Positions 1 to 9,484 of a stretch of 64,000 nucleotides of DNA are shown one piece after another (position 1 is the first letter of the stretch; each line of letters begins with the position of its first letter). The position numbers and the translations under genes were made by a program. The notes below the pieces were generated by a model. The model ran no database searches, had not been told where the DNA came from, and saw only the letters and a program-made list of their open reading frames with translations. The DNA is from CAYYWP01 sp050176585 (lineage in GTDB: Bacteria; Desulfobacterota; Binatia; HRBIN30; CADEER01), in NCBI GenBank assembly GCA_050176585.1, contig JBFXHX010000015.1:34213-98212 (forward strand). Direction: 5' to 3'.

Positions 1-1
1 G

Positions 2-1042
2 TGGGGTGACGAAAGCATGGTGTGGGAGCCGAAGCCCTGGCACCCAAAGAGCCTCAAGGAGCAAGGTCCGGCGGTGTATGACCGCTGGATCCAGCCCGAT
101 CTTCCCTATCCATGGGAGACCACGCTCGCCCAGCGCGAGAAGCAGGACGGTCGCGAAATTCACGACCGCGCTTACACGGCTTTGTACTTCAACGAGTTCG
201 GGAAGAATTACATCGATATATGGGCGATCGACCTGACCTCACCGGACGGGACACCGCGCAACAAGGAATTGTTTGAATGGCTCGTGGCGTACCGGCGTGA
301 TCCCACCGGTCTTCCCCCGGATCAAGTAGGAGAGGTGCGCTGCAAGTACATGTTCACCTTCGTAGCTCCGGACGACTACCGCGGGCTCGGCATCAACACG
401 ACGATCTTCTTCGGCGACCGCTTCAACGAGGAGTTTCTCTACACGCCTTCCAGCCGCAAGGTGCGCCGGCTGCCGCAGGCCGCGCGCCAGGACATCATTC
501 CGGGCACGATCGGGCACTGGGAAGACTTCCCACAGGTGAAGCCCTTCCCGGATATCGACTACAGGGTCATCGGCACCACCCTCTACAAAGGCCAGCCCGA
601 CGGCACCTATGGCTACTCGCAAAAGACCAAGAGCGAACAGGTCAACATCGGCTTGGACGGTGTCGGCGAGCCCGCGTGGATCTATGAAATGACGCCGCAC
701 TCTTCGTCCTATTGGTATGCCAAGCAGCGGCGCATCTGTGGGATGAAAGTGGGGAGTTGCTGGTACGAGGATCTATGGGACTCGAAAGGCGAGTTGACGC
801 GGACCCGGGCCAATCGGCGCTCGATCGCCAAGGACGATCCGCGGCTGCGGAACCCGCGGGACAGCCTCGAGGACTGGCAGATGATGTGGGGCGGGGAGTA
901 CCTGTCGGAAACCAAAACAGGGTTCACGATGTCGTGGTACATCACCGATTTCTGGATCGATTATGAAGGCATGCCGCGCGACATCGTCAATGTCGACAAT
1001 TTGGTCAAAGAGCCGGTCCGCAAGATCCTCTTCTGGGAGTAA
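2..1042 (+). CDS. DUF1329 family protein, 5' end cut by window
   Basis: The frame is open to the first bases of the window, so the ATG at 17 is probably internal and the N-terminus (signal peptide) lies outside. The visible 340 residues have the DUF1329 pattern: a stretch around FLYTPSSRKVRRLPQ, then GHWEDFP, a KQRRICGMKVGSCWYEDLWD strand and a WYITDFWIDYEG tail. DUF1329 proteins are periplasmic or outer-membrane proteins with a LolA/LolB-like fold. They are usually about 450 residues long and often encoded with DUF1302 and MMPL-type RND transporters; an MMPL transporter lies at 33.5-36.0 kb here. A role in moving a hydrophobic substrate is inferred. The sigma-54 activator follows after 170 bases. 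Confidence 0.7.
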   Translation, partial: WGDESMVWEPKPWHPKSLKEQGPAVYDRWIQPDLPYPWETTLAQREKQDGREIHDRAYTALYFNEFGKNYIDIWAIDLTSPDGTPRNKELFEWLVAYRRDPTGLPPDQVGEVRCKYMFTFVAPDDYRGLGINTTIFFGDRFNEEFLYTPSSRKVRRLPQAARQDIIPGTIGHWEDFPQVKPFPDIDYRVIGTTLYKGQPDGTYGYSQKTKSEQVNIGLDGVGEPAWIYEMTPHSSSYWYAKQRRICGMKVGSCWYEDLWDSKGELTRTRANRRSIAKDDPRLRNPRDSLEDWQMMWGGEYLSETKTGFTMSWYITDFWIDYEGMPRDIVNVDNLVKEPVRKILFWE

Positions 1043-1212
1043 GTACTCGAGGTCCGTGTGGGTGTTCTGCGGCTGACCGTCTAGTTGCCCCGCACATGCG
1101 CGCGGTCTCGAGCAACCGCACAGCCATTTGATCGCGTGTCACGCGGGGGCGAGCATTCCTGGCGAGGGAGGCTCGTCCGCGGGCTGGACGACTTGCGCTC
1201 ACTTCGCCTACC

Positions 1213-2802
1213 ATGCGGGCCATGGCCGCCGCCGAACCGGTGTCGTCAGGCTGGCGTTCAAAGCCCTCCTCCGCCCAGCGCTGGAGCGTCGATGCTGAAC
1301 GACTGCTGGTCGAGACCTCCAACGTCCTCGCCGATCGCCTGGATCCCGAGACCCTCTTTCACACCCTGGCGCACTTGCTGCGCGGGTTCCTCGCGCTGGA
1401 CCGCGCCAGTTTGGCCATCTATGACCCGCAACGCGACGGCTTCGAGTTGGTCGCGGTGGCGCTGCACGACGAAAGCCAGCTGGGCAAGGGATGGTCGATT
1501 CCGCGCCGCGGCAGTCAGGTTGGCCGGGGCTTCGATTCCCGACAGCCGTACGTGTCGGTGCACGGGGCTGGCCCTGTGCTCTATGAGGACATGCCGCTCA
1601 TCGGCGAGGGCATGCGCACCGGCGTGATCATCCCGATCATCGTCAACGAACGCCCGGTCGGAACACTCAACGCCGATTCGCGCCTGCCCGCCGCGCCGTC
1701 CGCGATGGACGTGGAGCTGATGACCAAGGTGGTGCGGCAGGTTGGTGCGGTGATGGGGCGCTGGACGCCCAATCGCGGTGCTGAATCGCTGGATGAAGAG
1801 CTCGCGCGGATCGCGGAGATGCACGACCAGCGCGCCGGAATCCTGCTCCGCTGCCCGTCGATCCAGCCGGACGTCGAACGCCTGGTCGCGCTCGCCAGGG
1901 TCGACGCCACCGTGCTCATTACCGGTGAGACGGGCACTGGCAAGGGGCTTCTCGCGCGCACGATCCATACCCTCAGCCCGCGCCGGAACCGGCCGTTCGT
2001 GAAATGCGACTGTGCCGCGCTGCCGCTGACCCTGATCGAAAGCGATCTCTTCGGCCACGAGAAGGGAGCGTTCACGGGTGCCGATACGGCTCGCGTCGGC
2101 CGCTTCGAGCTCGCGCGCGGAGGGACGCTGTTTCTCGACGAGGTCAGCGAGATTCCGCCCGCCATCCAGGTGAAGCTGCTCGGCGTGCTCCAGGACCGCC
2201 AGATCCAGCGCGTCGGCGGTACGCGGACCATCCCGATCGACGTGCGCGTCATCGCGGCCAGCAATCGCGATCTGCGCGCCGCCGTGGATGCCGGGCGCTT
2301 TCGCCGCGATCTCTATTATCGCCTCGACGTGTTGAGCCTGCATCTCCCCCCGCTACGGGAGCGCCCAGAGGACATCGTCGTGCTCGCACCCCATTTCGCA
2401 GAGGCCTACAGCCGAGCCTTTCGGAAACGGAGCGAGGCGATTTCCGCGCACGGCCTCGAACAGCTCACCCGCTATTCGTGGCCCGGAAACGTGCGCGAGC
2501 TGGAGAACGTCATCCAGCGAGCAGTCGTGTTCGGGCGCGGCGGACCACTCGACATCCCGCCCCACATCCTCGGCGGCGATTCTGCGACGGCCAGCGCGTC
2601 GCCGCCCATCGCCAATGAGTTTCTGCCGCTGGCCGAGGTCGAGGCCCGGCACATCCGCCAGGTGCTCCAGCACACCGGCGGGCGAATTGCCGGCCCGCGG
2701 GGCGCGGCGCAGATACTCGGGTTGCATCCAAACACCTTGCGCAGCCGGCTGGTCCGGCTCGGAATCCGGACAGCGGCCAAAACCGAGTACGACGGCTCGT
2801 AG
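1213..2802 (+). CDS. Sigma-54-dependent transcriptional activator (GAF-AAA+-Fis)
   Basis: This 529-residue enhancer-binding protein has the NorR/FhlA layout. A GAF-like sensory domain covers about residues 25-180. The AAA+ domain covers about 205-435, with Walker A GETGTGK at 238-244, the sigma-54 contact loop GAFTGA at 285-290 and Walker B ending in D309-E310. A Fis-type helix-turn-helix lies near 495-520 (RGAAQILGLHPNTLRSRL). There is no receiver domain, so it should respond to a small molecule through GAF and not to a kinase. A canonical -24/-12 promoter lies 60 bases downstream, in front of the CoxL-like gene, which makes that operon a likely target. No clear ribosome site precedes the ATG; the ATG three codons later is an alternative start. 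Confidence 0.93.
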   Translation: MRAMAAAEPVSSGWRSKPSSAQRWSVDAERLLVETSNVLADRLDPETLFHTLAHLLRGFLALDRASLAIYDPQRDGFELVAVALHDESQLGKGWSIPRRGSQVGRGFDSRQPYVSVHGAGPVLYEDMPLIGEGMRTGVIIPIIVNERPVGTLNADSRLPAAPSAMDVELMTKVVRQVGAVMGRWTPNRGAESLDEELARIAEMHDQRAGILLRCPSIQPDVERLVALARVDATVLITGETGTGKGLLARTIHTLSPRRNRPFVKCDCAALPLTLIESDLFGHEKGAFTGADTARVGRFELARGGTLFLDEVSEIPPAIQVKLLGVLQDRQIQRVGGTRTIPIDVRVIAASNRDLRAAVDAGRFRRDLYYRLDVLSLHLPPLRERPEDIVVLAPHFAEAYSRAFRKRSEAISAHGLEQLTRYSWPGNVRELENVIQRAVVFGRGGPLDIPPHILGGDSATASASPPIANEFLPLAEVEARHIRQVLQHTGGRIAGPRGAAQILGLHPNTLRSRLVRLGIRTAAKTEYDGS

Positions 2803-2861
2803 CGACTCCGAGATATCGTATGCGGCGGCGGTGATCGTCGCCGCTCGAGCGATCGCGCATC

Positions 2862-2879
2862 TTGGCATAACCTCTGCTT
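2862..2879 (+). promoter_or_regulatory. Sigma-54 (-24/-12) promoter of the CoxL-like operon
   Basis: TTGGCATAACCTCTGCTT has GG at 2864-2865 and GC at 2876-2877, exactly ten bases apart. The -24 box TGGCA is perfect, and the -12 box is CTGCT against the consensus TTGCW. Transcription should start near 2889, leaving a leader of about 68 bases before the ATG at 2957. It sits directly downstream of the gene for a sigma-54 activator. An imperfect 20-base palindrome at 2825-2844 overlaps the upstream side, but it is closer to the promoter than enhancer sites usually are. Confidence 0.75.
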
Positions 2880-2956
2880 CGACTGCCTGAAGGACGTTTC
2901 GCTGCAGGGGCGTTGCGCGCCGATGGCGGCGCGGGAACGCCCGGGAGGGTACCGCG

Positions 2957-5323
2957 ATGCCAGCTGGAAAGTATATCGGCGCGCGCGTGCAGCGGGTCGA
3001 GGACCCGAAATTCATTCGGGGCAAAGGCCGTTACCTCGATACGATGGTGCTGCCCGGCATGGTCCACCTGTGCTTCATCCGGAGCAAGCACGCGCATGCG
3101 CGGATCAAGAAGATCGACACCACACGGGCTCGGCAGCTGCCGGGAGTGGTGGGCATCTGGACCGGCGCGGATACGCGCGAAGAGTTCGAACCGATCCGTC
3201 CCGCGATCCTCACCGACGTCGTCCCCAGATTCAAAGCCTGCGCCTGGTATCCGATCACTTTCGACAAGGCGCGCTTCGTCGGGGACATCCTCGGCGTCGT
3301 TGCCGCGGATAGCCGGTACATCGCCGAGGACGCCATCGACCTCGTCGATGTCGAGCTCGAAGAGCTCGAGCCGGTGTCCGATCCCGAGCGGGCCATCAAC
3401 GACAGCCGGTCGCTCGTTCATGACGAATGGGGCGACAACGTCATGGAGCACCTCGAGCACAATGCCGGAGACGTCGACAAAGCGTTCACCGCCGCCGCGG
3501 CGGTGGTGAAACAGCGCTTTCACACCGGGCGACACCAGGCGCTCCCGATGGAAACCCGCGCGTGTCTGGCCAACTACGACCCCGGCATGAAGACGCTAGA
3601 GGTGTGGACCTCGAGCCAGGTGCCGCACCTGGTGCGCACGCAGATTGCCGGCATCCTGCGTTTCCCGGACCACAAGATGACTGTGATTGCGCCGGATGTC
3701 GGCGGCGGCTTTGGTTTGAAGTGCCACATCTTCCCCGAGGAACCCGTCACCTGCTGGGTGTCGATGAAGCTCGGGCGCCCGGCACGGTGGATCGAAGATC
3801 GCCAAGAGGCGTTTGTCGCGTCGTTCCACGCCAAAGAGGAGATCGTGGAGGGCGAGCTCGCCGTGGATGCCGAGGGCAAGATCCTCGGCGTCAAAGCGAA
3901 GATCATCGGCGATGCCGGCGCCTACTGCCCGTATCCCTTCCCGTCGTCGTTCGAGCCGATCCAAGTGGCGGAGATGATCCCCGGCCCGTACGATATCCAA
4001 AACTACCGGTTCGATTGCTACGCCGTGGCGACCAACAAACCGACACTCGCGGTGTACCGCGGCGTCGGTGGCGAGGTCGCGGCGCTGACGATGGACCACT
4101 TGATCCACCTCGCCGCGCAAAAACTCGGGCGGGATCCCGCGGAGCTGTTCCGCAAGAACATGATCAAGAACGAACAGTTTCCGTACGACTCCGCGTCGGG
4201 CATGCATTACGAGCCCGGCGGCTACTTGGAATGCCTGGAGAAGGCGCTCGGGTTGATCCACTACGACGAGCTCAGGAAAGAGCACGCCAAGCTGCGCAAG
4301 CAAGGCATCTATCGCGGTATCGGCATCTCTTCGTACAACGAGCAGACCGGGTACGGCTCGCGGTTCTGGAACTCGATCGGCGTCGACATGTCCTCCTACG
4401 AATCGGCGCACTTTCGCATGGATCCCGGCGGGCAGGTCACGGTCGCTCTCGGCACTCACTCCCACGGCCAGGGACAGCATACCGCGTTTGCGCAGGTCGT
4501 CGCCGAGGAGCTCGGCATTCCGCTGGAAGACGTCGTCATCGTCCTCGGCGACACCAGCAAGACGCCCTTCGGGTGGGGGACGTGGGGCAGCCGCTCCACC
4601 GTCACCGGCGGCGGCGCGCTCGTCGTCGGCTGCGAGCGCATGCGAGAGCGGATCAAGCACGTCGCCGCACATCTCCTGGAGGTCTCGGAGAGCGACGTCG
4701 AATACGCGCAGGGCGCCGTGCACGTGAAGGGCGTGCCCTCGAAGCAGATGACCATCAAACAGATCGCCCGTGCCGTCGTGTACAACCGCGCGGGGTTACT
4801 CCCAGAGGGTGAGGACGCCGGTTTGGAACTCACAGCTACCTACGATCCGCCACTGCTGACGTACTCGAATGCGACCCACTGTGCGGAGGTGGAGATCGAG
4901 TCGCAGACTGGCAAGCTGACCGTGCTGAAGTACGTCGTGGTGGAGGATTGCGGGCGCATGATCAACCCGCTGCTGGTGGATGGGCAGATTCACGGCGGCG
5001 TCGCACAGGGCCTCGGTGCCGTACTCTTCGAGGAAGTTCCCTACGACGAGCATTGCCAGCCATTGGCGACGTCGTTCATGGATTACCTGGTTCCGTCGGC
5101 CGTCGACGTGCCGCCCATGATCGTCGATCACGTCGAAACCCCATCGGCGATGGTGCCCGGGGGCTTCAAGGGCATGGGCGAAGGCGGTGTGATCTCCGCG
5201 CCCGCGACCATCGTCAACGCGGTGTCCGACGCGCTCGGCGGCGTGCCGATCGGGCGCTATCCGTTGACCCCCGAACGCGTACATGCGCTGTTCCAGCAAT
5301 GGCAAGGAAAGGAGTCTAGGTGA
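2957..5323 (+). CDS. Xanthine dehydrogenase/CoxL family molybdopterin-binding subunit
   Basis: At 788 residues it is the size of CoxL-type large subunits. It carries the N-terminal a/b-hammerhead domain (about 15-125) and the two molybdenum-cofactor domains. The active-site loop reads VYRGVGG, with Y367-R368-G369; form I CO dehydrogenases have AYxCSFR and form II AYRGAGR, so it is not a form I enzyme. The base glutamate is E742 in the GMGEGG motif near the C-terminus. By family it would hydroxylate an aromatic heterocycle or aldehyde using molybdenum-cytosine-dinucleotide cofactor. No FeS or FAD subunit gene lies beside it. Its TGA overlaps the ATG of the LLM monooxygenase, so the two are translationally coupled. 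Confidence 0.92.
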   Translation: MPAGKYIGARVQRVEDPKFIRGKGRYLDTMVLPGMVHLCFIRSKHAHARIKKIDTTRARQLPGVVGIWTGADTREEFEPIRPAILTDVVPRFKACAWYPITFDKARFVGDILGVVAADSRYIAEDAIDLVDVELEELEPVSDPERAINDSRSLVHDEWGDNVMEHLEHNAGDVDKAFTAAAAVVKQRFHTGRHQALPMETRACLANYDPGMKTLEVWTSSQVPHLVRTQIAGILRFPDHKMTVIAPDVGGGFGLKCHIFPEEPVTCWVSMKLGRPARWIEDRQEAFVASFHAKEEIVEGELAVDAEGKILGVKAKIIGDAGAYCPYPFPSSFEPIQVAEMIPGPYDIQNYRFDCYAVATNKPTLAVYRGVGGEVAALTMDHLIHLAAQKLGRDPAELFRKNMIKNEQFPYDSASGMHYEPGGYLECLEKALGLIHYDELRKEHAKLRKQGIYRGIGISSYNEQTGYGSRFWNSIGVDMSSYESAHFRMDPGGQVTVALGTHSHGQGQHTAFAQVVAEELGIPLEDVVIVLGDTSKTPFGWGTWGSRSTVTGGGALVVGCERMRERIKHVAAHLLEVSESDVEYAQGAVHVKGVPSKQMTIKQIARAVVYNRAGLLPEGEDAGLELTATYDPPLLTYSNATHCAEVEIESQTGKLTVLKYVVVEDCGRMINPLLVDGQIHGGVAQGLGAVLFEEVPYDEHCQPLATSFMDYLVPSAVDVPPMIVDHVETPSAMVPGGFKGMGEGGVISAPATIVNAVSDALGGVPIGRYPLTPERVHALFQQWQGKESR

Positions 5324-6336
5324 TGGAGTACGGGCTCTCATATACGATCGGCTCGGAGCCGGATCGGCCGCTGCGCCAGGGCTTTGCCACCGCCGTGAAG
5401 GAGATCCAGTACGGTGAACAGCTCGGGTTCACCACCATGATGATCTCCTCCCAGCACTTCGAGGAGTGGGACATCCTTCCGTCGCCGTTCGTAGCCTGCT
5501 CCTTCATCGCGGCGCAGACGCAAAGGATGCGGTTGGGGCCCGGCATTCTCCTGTTTCCGCTCGCGTACAATCCCATTCACGTGGCCGAGGACGGCGCGGT
5601 GTTCGACGTGCTGTCGAATGGCCGTTTGAACTTCGCGATGGGGCGCGGGTTTCGGAAAGAGGAGTTCGCGGGCTTCGGCATCAGTCGAAAGGAACGCGGC
5701 GCCCGCGTGCGCGAAGGCGCCACGATCATCCGCAAGCTGTGGACCGAGGACCACGTCACCTACGACGGTGAGTTCTGGAAGCTCAAGGACGTATCGCTCC
5801 GGCCGAAGCCGCTGCAGAAACCGAACCCGCCGATCTGGATCTCCGGCGAATGGGAAGTCGCCGTGCGCCTCGCGGGCGAGGTCGGCGACGGCTGGTTCGC
5901 CGACCCCAAGCAGCCGATGGCAATCATCCGGAAGAACGTGAAGGCATTTCACGAGGAGTATCGGAAATCCGGACGCGATCCGAAAAACGCGCAGGTCGGC
6001 ATCTGGCGCGAGTTCTACGTCTCGGATTCGGATGAGAAGGCGTGGGAGGAAGCGGGCCCGTACATGCGCGAGGAGTTCGGCAAGTATCTCGCGTGGGAGC
6101 ACCTCGTCGACGACGAAGGCAATATCATCCCGCCCAGTCGCACGGACCTCCTCGACGACCTCGTGAAGGATCGCTTCGTGGTCGGCGGGCCGGAGCGCTG
6201 CATCGAAGCGCTGAAGGAGTACAAAGAGGTCGGGGTCACCCACTTCTGCGCCCACATCCAGTTCGTCGGCCTGCCGACCGAGCTCGTGCAGAAGTCGATG
6301 CGCATTCTCATGGAGAAAGTCGCACCGTACGTGTGA
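5323..6336 (+). CDS. LLM class flavin-dependent oxidoreductase
   Basis: This 337-residue bacterial-luciferase-like TIM-barrel protein uses reduced flavin (FMN or F420) for monooxygenation. Family hallmarks are the SSQHFEEWDILPSPF stretch near residue 40, the LNFAMGRGFRKEEF region near 105 and PPIWISGEWEVAVRLAGEVGDGW near 170. I chose the ATG at 5323 over the GTG three bases earlier because GGAG at 5311-5314 sits eight bases before it and the ATG overlaps the stop of the CoxL-like gene (TGATG). The coupling suggests that the substrate is hydroxylated by the molybdenum enzyme and then attacked by this monooxygenase. The substrate is unknown. Confidence 0.88.
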   Translation: MEYGLSYTIGSEPDRPLRQGFATAVKEIQYGEQLGFTTMMISSQHFEEWDILPSPFVACSFIAAQTQRMRLGPGILLFPLAYNPIHVAEDGAVFDVLSNGRLNFAMGRGFRKEEFAGFGISRKERGARVREGATIIRKLWTEDHVTYDGEFWKLKDVSLRPKPLQKPNPPIWISGEWEVAVRLAGEVGDGWFADPKQPMAIIRKNVKAFHEEYRKSGRDPKNAQVGIWREFYVSDSDEKAWEEAGPYMREEFGKYLAWEHLVDDEGNIIPPSRTDLLDDLVKDRFVVGGPERCIEALKEYKEVGVTHFCAHIQFVGLPTELVQKSMRILMEKVAPYV

Positions 6337-6362
6337 CGGAACTCAAGGGGGCCGCATCTCCG

Positions 6363-7937
6363 ATGAGCGACGCCGTACAGCTATTGGCACGGGACGCGCC
6401 GGTGCTGCGCGTGCGCGGCGCGCTCGCGCTCGCCGACGCGACCCGGGCGGGCGCCGGCGAGATCCGGGACGTGGCCATTCTCGCCGAAAATGGCATCATC
6501 ACCGCGATCGGGCCGGCGGCGGATCCCGCCACCCGCCACCCGGACGCGGTGGAGATCGGCGGCGACGATTACTGGGTGATCCCCGGATTGGTGAACGCCC
6601 ACACACATGGCCGTGGCGTCAGCTGGTTCCGCCTCGGTGCCTTCGATGATTCGCTGGAACCCTGGATCTACGCGCTACAGGGCCAGCCGTGCCTCGATCC
6701 GTACCTCGACACGGTCTATCAGAACCTCCGCCTGCTCGAATCCGGTGTGACCACCGTCCTGCACAGCCACTACGCGCGCGACCCGTCGGATCCCGAAGAG
6801 CTGGACGCGACCCTGCGCGCGTACGTCGACGCCGGGCTGCGCGTCGGTTTTGCGGTGAGCCTGTTCACCAGGAATTTCTTCTCGTACGACGACGCGCGCT
6901 TTCTGCCAGGGCTACCCGCCGAGCTGCGCCAGCGGCTGCAGCGGCTGCTCGGCGCGTCGGACGCCCCGCTAGATGCCGAGCCCGTGTTCGCCGGCATTCG
7001 GCGCTTGGCTGCGCGCCATCACAGCGACCGCAATGGGCTGCCGAGCGTGCGGATACTCCACGGGCCGGTCGCGCCACAGTGGGTCACCCCCGAGGAGCTG
7101 CAGCGCTGCCGGCGCGAAGCCGACGAGATCGGCGGCGGCGTGCACATGCACTTGCTCGAGACCGCGTACCAGCGGGCCGACGCACGCCGGGCATTCGGCG
7201 AGTCCTGGGGGATTCGCCTGGATCGCCTGGGCGTGCTCGGCGCGAACGTGTCCGTGGCGCACGCGGTATGGATCGACGATGACGAGCTCGCCTGCCTGGC
7301 CGAGCGCGGAGTGACCGTCTGTCACAATCCGAGCTCGAACCTGCGGTTGAAGAACGGCATCGCGCCCGTGGCGCGAATGCGCGCGCGCGGCGTGCGCGTC
7401 GCCCTCGGTGGTGACAACTCCATCCTTGGCGGCGAAGAGGACTTGCTCGCCGAGATGCGCCTGTGCGCAAACCTCCATCGGCAGCCCGGTTTCGAGGGCG
7501 CCGTGCTGAGCGCTCAGGATGTGCTCACCATGGCCACCACCGCGGGCGCCGCGGCGACTGGTTTTGGCGATCGGATCGGCCGCTTGCGCTCAGGAGCGGC
7601 GGCGGACATCGTGCTGCTTCGGCACACGGGCTTCACCACGCCCTGGGTGGCGCCGGGGTTGACTGCGGCCAGCGTGCTGCTGCACGCCGCCAGCGCGCGC
7701 GACGTAGAGACCGTGATCGTCGGCGGGCGCGTCCTGTATCACGCGGGTCGCCACCGCCGGTTCGATAAGCGCGAAATCGAAGCGGCCCTCGCCGAGCAAT
7801 TGCACGTGGCGGGCGCGAAATCGAACCCGGAGATCGCGGCGCTGTACCGCGATCTCATCCCGCACCGGAACCGATTCGAAGGCCGGCTGTTTCCCGACCC
7901 GGCGCACTACCGGTACAACGTCCCCGCCGGCGCGTGA
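6363..7937 (+). CDS. TRZ/ATZ-family metal-dependent amidohydrolase
   Basis: This 524-residue protein belongs to the cytosine-deaminase/atrazine-chlorohydrolase group of the amidohydrolase superfamily. The metal ligands are visible in order: HTH in VNAHTHGRG near residue 80, H in HMHLLET, H in VAHAVW and D in LGGDNS. The CHNPSSNLRL segment is typical of TRZ/ATZ enzymes, which deaminate or dechlorinate N-heterocycles. A GTG at 6333 overlapping the previous stop is an alternative start; the ATG at 6363 has an AAGGGGG element at 6345-6351. It is the third gene of the operon with the molybdenum hydroxylase and LLM monooxygenase, consistent with hydrolysis of a nitrogen-bearing ring. Confidence 0.88.
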   Translation: MSDAVQLLARDAPVLRVRGALALADATRAGAGEIRDVAILAENGIITAIGPAADPATRHPDAVEIGGDDYWVIPGLVNAHTHGRGVSWFRLGAFDDSLEPWIYALQGQPCLDPYLDTVYQNLRLLESGVTTVLHSHYARDPSDPEELDATLRAYVDAGLRVGFAVSLFTRNFFSYDDARFLPGLPAELRQRLQRLLGASDAPLDAEPVFAGIRRLAARHHSDRNGLPSVRILHGPVAPQWVTPEELQRCRREADEIGGGVHMHLLETAYQRADARRAFGESWGIRLDRLGVLGANVSVAHAVWIDDDELACLAERGVTVCHNPSSNLRLKNGIAPVARMRARGVRVALGGDNSILGGEEDLLAEMRLCANLHRQPGFEGAVLSAQDVLTMATTAGAAATGFGDRIGRLRSGAAADIVLLRHTGFTTPWVAPGLTAASVLLHAASARDVETVIVGGRVLYHAGRHRRFDKREIEAALAEQLHVAGAKSNPEIAALYRDLIPHRNRFEGRLFPDPAHYRYNVPAGA

Positions 7938-7961
7938 AATTCCGCGCCGGCGATGCCCACG

Positions 7962-7999
7962 CACACGATATTTCGTGTGGGGGGCACGCGATGCGTGCC
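7962..7999 (+). terminator. Two tandem stem-loops after the amidohydrolase gene
   Basis: CACACGA (7962-7968) pairs perfectly with TCGTGTG (7973-7979) across a four-base loop. It is followed at once by GGCACGC (7983-7989) and GCGTGCC (7993-7999) around a GAT loop. The hairpins sit 24 bases after the amidohydrolase stop and 112 bases before the next gene. There is no U-run, so they could act as a Rho-assisted terminator, an RNA stabiliser or, for the second palindrome, a repressor operator. Confidence 0.4.
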
Positions 8000-8029
8000 A
8001 CCTCACCTGTACCGCGCCTGATCAGCGGG

Positions 8030-8046
8030 AGGTACAGGACTTGCAC
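8030..8046 (+). promoter_or_regulatory. Candidate sigma-54 promoter before the acyl-CoA dehydrogenase gene
   Basis: AGGTACAGGACTTGCAC has GG at 8031-8032 and GC at 8043-8044 with ten bases between. The -12 element TTGCA is perfect, but the -24 element is only AGGTAC against TGGCAC. GG-N10-GC occurs often by chance in DNA this GC-rich, so this is weaker than the sites at 2862 and 62987. It would give a leader of about 55 bases. Confidence 0.35.
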
Positions 8047-8110
8047 GACTGTCGAGGCACCTGCGATATCGCTCGGGAGAAACCGACATCCGAGAGGAGC
8101 ACGGTGAGCA

Positions 8111-9277
8111 ATGCCTTACGAAGCACCAGACTACTATGGAGTTGACGAGCTGCTGTCAGATGACGAGCGCCTGGTCCGTCAGACGGCGCGGCGCTTTGTA
8201 GAAGAGGAATATCTTCCGCGTGTACAGGAGCATTTCCGCGCCGGGACATTCCCGGTGGAGCTCATTCCGCGCTTGGCGGATCTCGGCTTCTTTGGGCCGA
8301 CGCTGCCGCCGGAATACGGCGGCGCCAACCTGAATCAGGTGGCGTACGGATTGATCAACCTCGAGCTCGAGCGCGGAGACAGCGGGCTGCGCTCCTTCAC
8401 GAGCGTTCAGTCAGGGCTCGTGATGTATCCGATCTACACGTATGGCAGCGAGGAGCACCGCAAGCACTGGTTACCCCGTCTCGCTCGCGGCCAGGCAGTC
8501 GGCTGCTTTGGTCTGACCGAGCCTGATTTCGGCTCCAACCCGGCTGGGATGAAGACGACCGCGCGGCGCGAGCGCGGCGGATTCGTGCTGAACGGGGTGA
8601 AGCGCTGGATAACCAACGGCGACATCGCGGATGTGGCCGTCGTGTGGGCGAAGCTGGACGGCCGGGTGCACGGATTTCTAGTCGAGCGCACGCGCAAGGG
8701 CTACTCGACCAACGAAATGACCGGCAAGTTCAGCTTGCGCGCTTCGATTACTTCCGAGCTGTTCTTCGAGGACTGCTGGATTCCGGAGGAGAACCTGCTG
8801 CCCGGCACCGGGTCGATGAAGGCGCCTCTCTCGTGCCTGTCGCAGGCCCGCTACGGAATCGCGTGGGGCGCAATCGGCGCCGCCAGCGCCTGTTACGATT
8901 GCGCGCTGCAGTATGCGCGCGAGCGCATCATGTTCGACAAGCCGATCGCGGCGTACCAGCTCGTCCAGCGAAAGCTGGTCTCGATGATCACCGAGATCAC
9001 CAAGGCCCAACTGCTCTGCTTGCGACTCGGCCGGCTGAAGGACGCCGGGCAGGTGCGGGTCGAACAGATCAGCATGGCGAAGATGAACAACGTCTCCAAC
9101 GCGCTCAAGATCGCGCGTCTGGCGCGCGACATCCTCGGCGCGAACGGCATCATCGATGACTACCCGATCATTCGGCACATGCTGAATCTCGAGACGGTGA
9201 ACACGTACGAAGGTACCGAGGATGTCCACCGGTTGATCATCGGCAAGGACATCACCGGCTTCGATGCATTTCGTTGA
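8111..9277 (+). CDS. Acyl-CoA dehydrogenase, glutaryl-CoA-dehydrogenase-like
   Basis: This 388-residue FAD enzyme has the three-domain acyl-CoA dehydrogenase fold. The motif ARYGIAWG and the C-terminal ETVNTYEGTEDVH, with putative catalytic base E367, match glutaryl-CoA dehydrogenases very closely; these oxidise and decarboxylate glutaryl-CoA to crotonyl-CoA. Length and motif order are normal. GAGGAG at 8094-8099 precedes the ATG. In this setting it may take the ring-opened dicarboxylate as a CoA ester, with the 3-hydroxyacyl-CoA dehydrogenase at 17.3 kb acting later. Exact substrate is inferred from motifs only; a related acyl-CoA such as a sulfonyl- or hydroxyglutaryl-CoA is possible. Confidence 0.88.
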   Translation: MPYEAPDYYGVDELLSDDERLVRQTARRFVEEEYLPRVQEHFRAGTFPVELIPRLADLGFFGPTLPPEYGGANLNQVAYGLINLELERGDSGLRSFTSVQSGLVMYPIYTYGSEEHRKHWLPRLARGQAVGCFGLTEPDFGSNPAGMKTTARRERGGFVLNGVKRWITNGDIADVAVVWAKLDGRVHGFLVERTRKGYSTNEMTGKFSLRASITSELFFEDCWIPEENLLPGTGSMKAPLSCLSQARYGIAWGAIGAASACYDCALQYARERIMFDKPIAAYQLVQRKLVSMITEITKAQLLCLRLGRLKDAGQVRVEQISMAKMNNVSNALKIARLARDILGANGIIDDYPIIRHMLNLETVNTYEGTEDVHRLIIGKDITGFDAFR

Positions 9278-9484
9278 TCGCCGAAGCGGCGGCGCTCGCG
9301 CCGGATCACTGCGAGGGCGCCACCGGCCACCGTCCGCTCTTTACCGCAGCGCTCCCGTGCGCATGTCGCGCCGCTCGCCGGTCGTTGGATTCCTCCCAGC
9401 GAGGTCTCGCCGGCCGGAGGAATCTGGACCCCAACCCGATTCCGTTAGTGGCGCGTCACGGCCCGGGGCGGGAAGGCGATCGGG

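Noticed and set aside
6042..6362. Extension of the amidohydrolase into the end of the LLM gene
   Set aside because: It would overlap the LLM coding region by almost 300 bases and has no family character.
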